Of a DNA stretch of 64,000 bases, positions 1 to 7,798 are shown one piece after another; the first letter of the stretch is position 1; each line of letters begins with the position of its first letter. The translations under genes were made by a program, and so were the position numbers. Below the pieces are notes generated by a model. That model ran no database searches. It worked only from the letters and a program-made list of their open reading frames with translations, and was not told the DNA's origin. Source of the DNA: JBBTCJ01 sp038043285 (GTDB taxonomy: Bacteria > Planctomycetota > Phycisphaerae > UBA1845); NCBI GenBank assembly GCA_038043285.1, contig JBBTCJ010000022.1:27391-91390 (forward strand). The letters run 5' to 3'.

Positions 1-308
1 GCTTCGTCGAACACCGCCTGTGTGTCACGGCGCTCGGTAACGGTGATCTTCGCGCCGAACTTGCCGCGCGATTCGTTGATCAACGACTGAAGAATCGTGA
101 CCGAGATTTCCGACCACTTGGGATCCGTGGTCTCGCCGACCTTGGCCGGCATCACCGCAATCGTCTCCATGCCCGGCGGCAGCCCCTTGGCCGGCTCCAC
201 CGCATAGGCGAAGTTCACCACCGCCCGCTCCCTCGACGCGCACCCGACCAACAGAGGCGACGCCGTCATCCCAATCCACAACAGTCTTTGCACCTTAGGC
301 CCTAACAT
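1..308 (-). CDS. Putative lipoprotein, N-terminal part (runs off window edge)
   Basis: Only the first 102 codons are present; the gene continues beyond base 1. The ATG at 308 follows a GGGAGGT ribosome-binding site. The protein opens with a basic start (MLGPKVQR), a short hydrophobic stretch and a lipobox LVGC with the acceptor cysteine at residue 23, so export and lipidation are expected. The visible mature part contains METIAVMPAKVGETTDPKWSE and a segment rich in short helices. I do not recognise the family. It is divergent from ispG, with about 400 bases between them. Confidence 0.65.
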   Translation of the reverse strand, partial: MLGPKVQRLLWIGMTASPLLVGCASRERAVVNFAYAVEPAKGLPPGMETIAVMPAKVGETTDPKWSEISVTILQSLINESRGKFGAKITVTERRDTQAVFDE

Positions 309-722
309 CCGCACACCTCCCATGTCTAGAGTATCTGCTTGGCATCGTCACCTGCCGCGACCGCGCGTGGCAGCGGATGACCGACGGCCCAAACGAACGC
401 GAGCCTTGCGTGACTCGCTTTGAATATCTGTGTAGCGACTGACCGCCACACCCGCGTTGGGTGGGCGCCTTCGTCCGATAAGCATCCTATCCGGGAACGC
501 CCGGGACGGCGAGCCATGCCGCCGACCCAGGGGCCGCAAACTGCCTTGAGGAGTCCAGGACGCGCAGATAGCACACCACCGCCCGCCCGCGACGTCAAGA
601 AGCAGGCCGCGGGAAGCTGAGACCGTTCCGCCCGGCCCGGTTTTCTGTTCCGTTGCCCGTACCTACAATCGACGACCCGACGCGAAGGCGCGGACCCTGG
701 CGACCTAGGAGCTTAAATACCC
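309..722. other. Intergenic region between divergent lipoprotein gene and ispG
   Basis: I found no convincing gene here. The short open frames lack ribosome-binding sites and read like noise. The stretch must carry the promoters for both divergent neighbours, but I could not pick a clear -35/-10 pair. A TAGGAG about ten bases before the ispG TTG is the only clear signal. Confidence 0.5.
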
Positions 723-1934
723 TTGACCCCCCGTCGGACAACGCGAAAGGTTATGGTCGGCGGCGTGCCCGTTGGCGGGGGTGCACCGGTGGCCATCCAG
801 TCCATGACCAGCACTTACACCCATGACGTGGACGCCACCGTGCGGCAGATCCGACAGTTGGCCGAGGCGGGTTGTGATATCGTACGGGTTGCGGTTCCGG
901 ACCGGAAGGACACCGAAGCCCTTCCGGCGATCCTCGATCAGTCACCCGTCCCGATCGTCGCGGACGTGCATTTCCACTATGAACGGGCGCTCGAGGCGAT
1001 CGAGGCCGGCGTGCACAAGATTCGCTTGAACCCGGGCAACATCAAGGACCGCGGGGAAGTCGACCGCGTCATCCGTGCGTGCCGCGAGCGCCGCATCCCC
1101 ATCCGCGTCGGTGTCAACGAGGGCAGCGTCGTCGAACGCCGGGACAAGGAACTTCGCGGAGCGCAGATGGCCGACCTGGCGGTCGATCGCCGTGCGAGCC
1201 TGGTCCGGTTGATGGTCCAGACGCTGGAGCACTACCTGCGCATCTTCGACGAGAACGACTTCCACGACGTCGTCCTGGCCGCCAAGAGCATCGACGCGGG
1301 ACTGGTGATCGACGCCTACCGCGCGATCAGCGAGCGGTTTGATTTTCCCTTGCACCTGGGCGTGACCCACGCCGGTCCGCCGGAGACGGGGCGCATCCGC
1401 TCGATCGCCGCGCTGGGTGCGCTGCTGGCGAGCGGGATCGGCGACACCATCCGCATCTCCTACGCCGCCGATCCCATTTTCGAGGTCGAGGACGCCAAGG
1501 AACTCCTCTGTTCGTTGGGGCTTCGCAACCGCGTCGAACCGGAATTGATCGCCTGCCCCACCTGCGGGCGAATCGAAATCGATCTCATCAAACTGGTGGC
1601 CGAGGTGCGACAAAAACTCGCCACGATCAAGACGCCGGTGAAGGTCGCGGTGATGGGCTGCGTGGTCAACGGTCCGGGCGAAGCCGAAGGCGCCGACGTG
1701 GCCGTCTTCGCCGGCAAGGGGCGGGGGATCATCTACGTTCGGGGCGAGCAGAAGCGGACCGTGACCGAGGCGGAGATGCTCGACGCCCTGTACGAGGAAG
1801 CGGTGGCCTTTGCCGCCCGCGTCGAACGCGGTGAGGTCGCGCTCTCGGCGGGGCGAGTGAACATCGTGCCGCCGGATCCGTTGCCGAGGAGGGATGGGAC
1901 GATCCCGTTGACGGTTGGCGTCCGACGGCGATAG
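723..1934 (+). CDS. ispG: 4-hydroxy-3-methylbut-2-enyl diphosphate synthase (IspG/GcpE)
   Basis: IspG performs the penultimate step of the MEP isoprenoid pathway, reductively opening methylerythritol cyclodiphosphate to HMBPP with a [4Fe-4S] cluster in the cytoplasm. The 403-residue length fits the short bacterial form. The N-terminal TIM-barrel part has GGGAPVAIQSMTST and the motif KIRLNPGNI. The C-terminal cluster domain has C278-PT-C281 and GCVVNGPGE with C313 and E320, the usual three-cysteine-plus-glutamate ligand set. The start is TTG at 723; the next ATG (753) would remove the conserved RRTTRKVMVG segment. It is followed 11 bases later by an unrelated accessory gene pair. Confidence 0.97.
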   Translation: MTPRRTTRKVMVGGVPVGGGAPVAIQSMTSTYTHDVDATVRQIRQLAEAGCDIVRVAVPDRKDTEALPAILDQSPVPIVADVHFHYERALEAIEAGVHKIRLNPGNIKDRGEVDRVIRACRERRIPIRVGVNEGSVVERRDKELRGAQMADLAVDRRASLVRLMVQTLEHYLRIFDENDFHDVVLAAKSIDAGLVIDAYRAISERFDFPLHLGVTHAGPPETGRIRSIAALGALLASGIGDTIRISYAADPIFEVEDAKELLCSLGLRNRVEPELIACPTCGRIEIDLIKLVAEVRQKLATIKTPVKVAVMGCVVNGPGEAEGADVAVFAGKGRGIIYVRGEQKRTVTEAEMLDALYEEAVAFAARVERGEVALSAGRVNIVPPDPLPRRDGTIPLTVGVRRR

Positions 1935-1945
1935 TCTCCACGCAT

Positions 1946-3139
1946 ATGTTTCTGTCCGATGATGAGCTGAGGCAGTTCGCGCACGGGCAGGAAAGCGGTC
2001 GCGTCGAACGCAAGGGATCGCTGAGTGACCGTGAACAGATCAAAAAAACCATCTGTGCATTCGCAAACGATTTGGCCGACTGCCGGAAGCCCGGCATCCT
2101 GCTCATCGGTCTCGACGATGGCGGGTCTTGCGCTGGGTTGAAGCCGTCGGAAGCGTCCATACGCACAATCGTGGATTTCCGTGGCGAGGGGAACCTTCTC
2201 CCGCTCCCGACGTTCTGCGTCGAGTGGCGCCGGATTGACTCATGCGACGTACTCGTCGTTCAGGTTGAACCATCCGCGGTTCCGCCGGTGCGCCTACGGG
2301 GCCGGGTTTGGGTTCGGATTGGTCCGACGGTTCGTGCAGCGACGCCCGAGGAGGAAAAACGACTTTCTGAAAGGCGCCGATGGCACGACTTGCCGTTTGA
2401 CCATCAACCGATCGATGCGGCATCACCGTCCGATCTTGATATCCGTTTGTTCGAGGGGGTTTATTTGCCCGGTGCGATTGACCGAGAGGTGCTCGAGGCG
2501 AACCAGCGATCGTCCGTCGAGCAGCTCGCATCGCTACGGTTTTTGACCTCCAACGGGAGGCCCACGGTTGCGGGAATTCTTGTACTCGGAAAGGATCCGA
2601 GGCAATGGGTGCCTGCCGCATACGTGCAGTTTGCTAGATTCGCCGGAACGGAGATTTCCGACGACGTACAAGACCAGAAGGAACTCTTTGGACCTATCCC
2701 TACGTTGATGCAAATGATGGAGGAGACCCTGGCGGTCAACATACGGATTGCGACGCAGATCGGCGGAGGAGTCGTCGAAAGTCGGAACCCGGATTATCCG
2801 GTGGACGCGTTACGTCAGTTGGTGAGGAACGCCGTCATGCACCGCGCCTACGAGGGTACGCATGCGCCAGTGCGCGTTCACTGGTTCGCTGATCGAATCG
2901 AGATCTACAATCCAGGAGGACCGTTCGGGATCGTAAACCGCGGCAACTTCGGGCAACCCGGCGTGACGGACTACCGGAATCCGGTTCTTGCCGAGGCGAT
3001 GAAGGTTCTGGGGTACGTCCAGCGTTTCGGCGCGGGGATTCCGATCGCAAGGAGGGAACTGGAGAGAAACCGGAACCCAGCGCCTGAGTTCTTCGTGGAA
3101 GCTGAACACGTCCTGGTCACGGTTCGCAAACAGCCATGA
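1946..3139 (+). CDS. Schlafen/AlbA_2-type ATP-binding protein with HATPase-like C-terminus
   Basis: The 397-residue protein has an N-terminal Schlafen AlbA_2-like domain (about residues 12-135: an ESGRVERKGSL start, then a GILLIGLDDGG strand-turn and VRIGPTVRAA). The C-terminal half resembles the HATPase_c_4 region of RecG-like regulators, with an N-box QLVRNAVMHRAY near residue 295, then RIEIYNPGGPFG and YRNPVLAEAMKVLGY. Such proteins bind nucleic acid and ATP; prokaryotic members act as regulators or occur in phage-defence loci. Its stop codon overlaps the start of the ParA-like gene (ATGA), so the two are almost certainly translated together. No Shine-Dalgarno is visible at its own ATG. 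The exact function is unknown. Confidence 0.85.
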   Translation: MFLSDDELRQFAHGQESGRVERKGSLSDREQIKKTICAFANDLADCRKPGILLIGLDDGGSCAGLKPSEASIRTIVDFRGEGNLLPLPTFCVEWRRIDSCDVLVVQVEPSAVPPVRLRGRVWVRIGPTVRAATPEEEKRLSERRRWHDLPFDHQPIDAASPSDLDIRLFEGVYLPGAIDREVLEANQRSSVEQLASLRFLTSNGRPTVAGILVLGKDPRQWVPAAYVQFARFAGTEISDDVQDQKELFGPIPTLMQMMEETLAVNIRIATQIGGGVVESRNPDYPVDALRQLVRNAVMHRAYEGTHAPVRVHWFADRIEIYNPGGPFGIVNRGNFGQPGVTDYRNPVLAEAMKVLGYVQRFGAGIPIARRELERNRNPAPEFFVEAEHVLVTVRKQP

Positions 3140-4143
3140 AAGCGATCGCCTTCTTTAACAACAAAGGTGGAGTGGGAAAGACCTCGCTTGTTTACCATCT
3201 GGCGTGGATGTTCTCGGATTTGGGCGTGCGAATTGTCGCCGCCGACCTTGATCCACAGGCCAACCTCACCTCGATGTTCCTCAATGAAGACAAATTGGAG
3301 AAGCTTTGGCCGGATTCCGACCACGACTTTACGGCGCTCGGTTCGGTTGCTCCGATTCTCAAGGGGACCGGGGACATAGCGGATCCACATGTCGAGGAAA
3401 TCACGGAGAACCTTGGACTCATCGTCGGCGACCTGGGGCTCGCACGGTTCGAAGCAAAGTTGTCGGAGGCGTGGCCGAAATGCGTTGACCAAGACGAGTC
3501 GGCTTTCCGTGCCGTCTCTTCTTTCTATCGGATTCTCGTTTCCGCTTGCAAGAAACGCGATGCGGAGTGGGCGCTGATCGACGTGGGGCCGAACTTGGGC
3601 GCGCTCAATCGCTCAGCTGTTCTCGCCGCAGATTCGGTCGTCGTCCCCATTGCCGCGGACTTGTACTCCTTACAGGGCTTGAAGAACCTCGGACCCACTC
3701 TGCGTGACTGGCGGAAGCAATGGAAGGACCGGCTCGAAAGGGTGCCGAAAGCCGACTCGCTGCCTCTTCCCCAAGGAGCGATGGAACCCGCAGGGTACAT
3801 CGTCATGCAACACGCCGTTCGTCTGGATCGTCCGGTCAAAGCCTACGAGCGTTGGACACGGCGCATTCCAGAAACATATCGGCAGGAAATGCTTGAGGAT
3901 CCTACGGAAGGAAGCCTTGACCCCAAGGACGACCCGGCCTGCCTTGCATCGTTGAAGCACTATAGAAGCCTTATGCCGTTGGCCCAGGACGCGCTGAAGC
4001 CGATGTTTCAACTCAAGGCCGCGGATGGGGCTTTGGGAGCCCACGTATCGGCGGTCCAGAGTTGCTACAATGATTTTAAATCGCTCGCCCTCAGGATAGC
4101 TAAGGTATGCGGGATTGAGGTACCGCGCTTCCACTCGCCCTAA
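3136..4143 (+). CDS. ParA/MinD-like P-loop ATPase with long C-terminal extension
   Basis: The protein begins with the deviant Walker A motif NNKGGVGKTS (signature lysine present), followed by IVAADLDPQANLTS and a Walker B-like WALIDVGPNLGALNRS, which defines the ParA/CobQ/MinD family. These ATPases dimerise on ATP and act on DNA or membranes. At 335 residues it has an extra C-terminal region of about 120 residues without an obvious known domain. The ATG overlaps the stop of the Schlafen/AlbA_2 gene by four bases, so the pair is one unit. No parB, parS cluster, replication gene or other partition signal is nearby. A plasmid-type partition role is therefore unlikely, and a two-protein accessory or defence system is a reasonable guess. 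Confidence 0.88.
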   Translation: MKAIAFFNNKGGVGKTSLVYHLAWMFSDLGVRIVAADLDPQANLTSMFLNEDKLEKLWPDSDHDFTALGSVAPILKGTGDIADPHVEEITENLGLIVGDLGLARFEAKLSEAWPKCVDQDESAFRAVSSFYRILVSACKKRDAEWALIDVGPNLGALNRSAVLAADSVVVPIAADLYSLQGLKNLGPTLRDWRKQWKDRLERVPKADSLPLPQGAMEPAGYIVMQHAVRLDRPVKAYERWTRRIPETYRQEMLEDPTEGSLDPKDDPACLASLKHYRSLMPLAQDALKPMFQLKAADGALGAHVSAVQSCYNDFKSLALRIAKVCGIEVPRFHSP

Positions 4144-4380
4144 GTCCCGTTGCCCGTTCATGTTGTCCGAGCGTGGTGCGCGACGGGTCTGGGCCGGAGT
4201 CGGCATGGTGCCCCGGAACCGATTTTCACCTGCTGGCGTGGTATTGAACTTGCCTGTAAGGTGAGGGTCGAAGGCGGTTCGGTGGGGCGTGGTCAGCACC
4301 AAACCGCCGGACGGAAGCGCGCGATCCGCGCCCCAAGCGAGGCTCCGCGCCGTGGGCCGAGTTACCCATAGGTAAAACGC

Positions 4381-5535
4381 ATGATACTAGCCGTTCCGAA
4401 AGAGGTCGTTGACGGTGAACGACGCGTCGCGTTGGTCCCGGAATCGGTCAAGAAGCTGGTGAAGGCCGGGGCGGACGTGGTTCTGGAAGCCGGCGCGGGC
4501 GTCGCCTCCTATTTCTCCGACGACGACTACCAGGGCGCCGGAGCGACGATCGAACCCGACGTGGTCAAGCTTCTGTCGGCCGCGGACTTCATCGCCAAAG
4601 TTCAACCTCCCGTGCACCATCCGGTCGCCGGTCGGCATGAAGTCGATCTGTTCCGCGAGGGGGCGGCGTTTCTGACGACCCTCTATCCGACCCGCAACCT
4701 CGACGCGGTCCGCCGGCTGGCGGCCCGCCGGATCACCAGTTTCGCAGCCGACTGCATCCCGCGAACGACGCGGGCCCAGACCATGGACGTGCTGTCGTCG
4801 ATGGCCAACATCGCCGGGTACAAGGGCGTCATCCTCGCCGCCGATCAGCTCGCCAAATACTTCCCCATGTTCATGACCGCTGCCGGAACGGTTTTTCAGG
4901 CCAAGGTGTTCGTCATCGGGGCGGGGGTCGCGGGGTTGCAGGCGATCGCCACCGCCAAGCGCCTCGGCGCGACGGTGACGGCCACCGACACCCGACCGGT
5001 CGTCAGGGAACAGGTGGAAAGCGTCGGCGGGAAGTTCGTTGGGGTAGATGCATCGGAGAGTGCTCAAGACGCGGGCGGATACGCGAAGGAACTCTCCAAG
5101 GATTTCTATGATAAACAAGCGAAGTTGATTTCCGACCAGTGCGCAATCAACGACGTGGTGGTGACCACGGCGCTCATCGGCGGGGTGAAGGCGCCGAAAC
5201 TGATCACCGAGGAGATGGTTCGGCGCATGAAGCCGGGATCGGTGCTCATCGACCTGGCCGCCGAGGGCGGCGGCAACTGCGTGCTCAGCGAGCCGGGCAA
5301 GATGGTCGAGAAGCACAACGTCAAGATCTGCGCGCCGCTGAACCTCCCGTCGCAAATGCCGCTGCACGCCAGCACCCTGTACTCGCGCAACGTGACGTCG
5401 TTTCTGACCGCGTTTCTGAAGGACAAGGCCTTCAACCTCGATTGGAACGACGAGATTCTCAAAGGCGCCGTCATTACCCATTTTGGAGAGGTCATGCACG
5501 GTCCGACGAAGGACGCGTTGTCGAAGGCGACCTGA
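4381..5535 (+). CDS. pntAA: NAD(P) transhydrogenase subunit alpha part 1 (domain I, NAD-binding)
   Basis: This is the soluble NAD(H)-binding component of proton-translocating transhydrogenase, which couples proton entry to hydride transfer from NADH to NADP+. It starts with MILAVPKEVVDGERRVALVP, typical of PntA, and carries the nucleotide-binding GAGVAGLQAIATAKRLGA around residue 180. The length of 384 residues matches the split alpha-1 subunit. It leads a three-gene cluster in which alpha is divided into two polypeptides, as in Rhodospirillum rubrum. No strong ribosome-binding site is visible before the ATG. Confidence 0.97.
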   Translation: MILAVPKEVVDGERRVALVPESVKKLVKAGADVVLEAGAGVASYFSDDDYQGAGATIEPDVVKLLSAADFIAKVQPPVHHPVAGRHEVDLFREGAAFLTTLYPTRNLDAVRRLAARRITSFAADCIPRTTRAQTMDVLSSMANIAGYKGVILAADQLAKYFPMFMTAAGTVFQAKVFVIGAGVAGLQAIATAKRLGATVTATDTRPVVREQVESVGGKFVGVDASESAQDAGGYAKELSKDFYDKQAKLISDQCAINDVVVTTALIGGVKAPKLITEEMVRRMKPGSVLIDLAAEGGGNCVLSEPGKMVEKHNVKICAPLNLPSQMPLHASTLYSRNVTSFLTAFLKDKAFNLDWNDEILKGAVITHFGEVMHGPTKDALSKAT

Positions 5536-5625
5536 GCCGCGGGCTTAACGCCCGCGCCAACGATCGCCCACGACCCTTCGCCGCCGGTTCAACCGGAAGG
5601 AAACCGCACACACGGGAACAACGCC

Positions 5626-5919
5626 ATGCAGCAGTTGGATTTGTGGTCGATGCTGTTCGTGTTCATGCTCGCAACCTTCATCGGGTTCGAGGTGATCCGC
5701 AACGTTTCACGGCTGCTTCACACGCCGTTGATGTCCCTGACCAACGCGATTTCCGCGATTGCCGTGGTCGGTTCGATCATCATCGCCGGCGAGCAGAAGG
5801 GCACCTTTGCCACCGTGCTGGGAACCGTCGCGGTGGCCGCCTCGATGACCAACATCGTCAGCGGATTCCTCATCACCGACCGGATGCTCAAGATGTTCAA
5901 GAAGCCGGGGGCGAAGTGA
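5626..5919 (+). CDS. pntAB: NAD(P) transhydrogenase subunit alpha part 2 (membrane)
   Basis: This small membrane subunit has 97 residues and about three to four hydrophobic helices (FVFMLATFIGFEVI, AISAIAVVGSIIIAG, VLGTVAVAASMTNIVSGF). It matches the C-terminal membrane domain of fused PntA and forms part of the proton channel (domain II) with PntB. It lies 90 bases after pntAA and its stop overlaps or abuts the start of pntB. Confidence 0.95.
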   Translation: MQQLDLWSMLFVFMLATFIGFEVIRNVSRLLHTPLMSLTNAISAIAVVGSIIIAGEQKGTFATVLGTVAVAASMTNIVSGFLITDRMLKMFKKPGAK

Positions 5920-5921
5920 TC

Positions 5922-7325
5922 ATGGGCGCGACCGCGATCGACAACCTGACGCAACTCACCTACCTGGCCGCCACGGCGTTGTTCGTCTTTTCACTGAAAT
6001 GGCTCAGCTCTCCCAAGACCGCCCGGCGCGGCGTCGTGGCCGGAGCTTTGGCGATGACCGCGGCCATCCTCGGCACCCTGCTGCACCATGAGATCATCAC
6101 CTTCAAGTGGATCGGCATTGCTTTTGTGATCGGAACGGTCATCGGCGTGCCGCTCTCCTGGGTGCCGCTGACGGCGGTGCCGCAACGGACCGCGCTGTCG
6201 CACTCGTTCGGCGGGCTGGCGGCGGGGCTGGTTGGAACGGCCAAGTACTTCATCTGGCTTCACGAGGACGGCGCCCTCACCACATTCCGCACCACGGCCA
6301 TCATCATCGAGGTGATCCTGGGATTCGTGACCTTTACCGGAAGCCTGATGGCTTGCGGAAAACTGCAGGAATGGATTCCCACGCGACCGATCACCTATAA
6401 GAACCAGAACTTCATCAACCTTGCGCTGTTGCTGATCGCCGCCGTGGTCGGCGTGATTCTGATCCTCAATCCGCAAACGTGGGGGCTGTTCCCGCTCGTG
6501 ATTCTTTTGTCGCTGGCGTTCGGTGTGCTGCTTATCATTCCCATCGGCGGCGCCGACATGCCCACGGTCATCTCGCTGCTGAATGCCTACGCCGGTCTTT
6601 CGGCCGTGGCCATGGGCTTCGTCCTCGAAAACAAACTGCTCATCACCGCGGGCGCGCTGGACGGATCGTCGGGCTTCATCCTCTCGGTCATCATGTGCCG
6701 GGCGATGAACCGCTCGTTCACCAACGTCCTCTTCGGCGCCTTCGGACAGGTGCAGACGTCCGCCGCTGCGGCCGAGCAGAAGTCCTACAAATCCGCCACG
6801 CCGCAGGACGCGGCCCAAATGCTGGAGACCGCCGGCAGCGTGGTGGTCATCCCCGGTTACGGGATGGCCGTCGCCCAGGCGCAACATCGCGTGCGGGAAT
6901 TGTATGACCAACTCACCAAACGCGGGGTCAACGTCAAGTTCGCTATTCATCCCGTAGCCGGCCGCATGCCCGGGCACATGAACGTGCTGCTCGCCGAAGC
7001 GGAGATCCCCTACGACAAGCTGGTGGAGATGGACGACATCAACGGCGAAATGGTCCAGGTGGACGTGGCCCTGGTGCTGGGCGCCAACGACGTGGTCAAC
7101 CCGGCCGCCCGGCACGACAAAAACAGCCCGATCTACGGCATGCCGATCATCGACGCGGACAAGGCCAAAACGTGCCTGGCCGTCAAACGCACCATGAACC
7201 CCGGCTTCGCGGGAATCGAAAACGAACTCTACTACGCCGACAACACCCTGATGGTCTTCGGCGACGCGAAGGCCGTCGTCGGCGACGTGGTCAAGGAACT
7301 CTCCGGCCAAACTGGGATTCACTGA
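5922..7325 (+). CDS. pntB: NAD(P) transhydrogenase subunit beta (PntB)
   Basis: PntB supplies most of the membrane domain and the NADP(H)-binding domain III. The N-terminal 270 or so residues hold about nine hydrophobic segments. The C-terminal domain has GYGMAVAQAQHRV, HPVAGRMPGHMNVLLAEA and LVLGANDVVNPAAR, the NADP-site signatures. I chose ATG 5922 (467 aa). A GTG at 5916 that overlaps the pntAB stop is in the same frame and would add two residues. The open frame extends far upstream inside pntAA but is antiphase there and not coding. Confidence 0.96.
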   Translation: MGATAIDNLTQLTYLAATALFVFSLKWLSSPKTARRGVVAGALAMTAAILGTLLHHEIITFKWIGIAFVIGTVIGVPLSWVPLTAVPQRTALSHSFGGLAAGLVGTAKYFIWLHEDGALTTFRTTAIIIEVILGFVTFTGSLMACGKLQEWIPTRPITYKNQNFINLALLLIAAVVGVILILNPQTWGLFPLVILLSLAFGVLLIIPIGGADMPTVISLLNAYAGLSAVAMGFVLENKLLITAGALDGSSGFILSVIMCRAMNRSFTNVLFGAFGQVQTSAAAAEQKSYKSATPQDAAQMLETAGSVVVIPGYGMAVAQAQHRVRELYDQLTKRGVNVKFAIHPVAGRMPGHMNVLLAEAEIPYDKLVEMDDINGEMVQVDVALVLGANDVVNPAARHDKNSPIYGMPIIDADKAKTCLAVKRTMNPGFAGIENELYYADNTLMVFGDAKAVVGDVVKELSGQTGIH

Positions 7326-7798
7326 CCTCATACCAGGCACAGGTCGGAAGTGTCCACTGGGACTGTCGACGTACCAGGGTCTTTCAGTTTTCTATTCGCG
7401 GGATATTGCCGTGAATCGGCGGGACTCGTTGGCCGATCCCCGTCCGCCGGCATGGTCTATCAAAAGCCCAATATGGGGGGGGACCGCTCCCTTGCGGTCG
7501 CGGTACTGATAGGCTTGACTCCGACAAAAGACCTTGGGGGGTGACATCATTTCGGCGTTTCGCTGTTTGGAGTTTCCAACGCTCCCGCCTTTCCCGTCGT
7601 GGCTTCGTCACTGCGCGGCTTCGACCGTCCCCGTTCGTCGAGCGTCGCACGCCACTCGGCGGCCTTCTCGGCATAGCCCTGGCCCGGCTCGGCGGCGTCC
7701 CATAGGACCCGTTGCCCACGAATTGTTATTCCGCCGCCCACAATTCAGACGTCTGAACCGGGCACGGTTGAGCACCCAGGTACGTTCAATGTGACCTC
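7326..7798. other. Spacer between convergent pntB and kinase gene
   Basis: The region is mostly non-coding. It contains a small hairpin of the type GACCGC-tccctt-GCGGTC near 7482, which resembles the dispersed gctccctnncggtcgc palindromes seen at 29.8 kb. A weak minus-strand open frame (7547-7741) is listed separately. Confidence 0.4.
7547..7741 (-). CDS. Possible small protein or C-terminal gene remnant
   Basis: A 64-codon minus-strand frame from a GTG lies 58 bases downstream of the kinase stop. The text (IRGQRVLWDAAEPGQGYAEK, then a charged tail rich in Lys, Glu and Thr) looks more protein-like than other frames here. There is no convincing ribosome-binding site and I recognise no family. 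It could be the end of a decayed gene or chance. Confidence 0.22.
   Translation of the reverse strand: MGGGITIRGQRVLWDAAEPGQGYAEKAAEWRATLDERGRSKPRSDEATTGKAGALETPNSETPK

Noticed and set aside
4387..5499. Long minus-strand frames opposite pntAA and other genes
   Set aside because: They are mirror frames of GC-rich codon usage, with His/Arg/Asp-rich text and no domains.
5139..5921. Long upstream extension of the pntB frame
   Set aside because: It reads through pntAA and pntAB in a different phase, Arg/Gly-rich and unlike any family; the real PntB start is at 5922.
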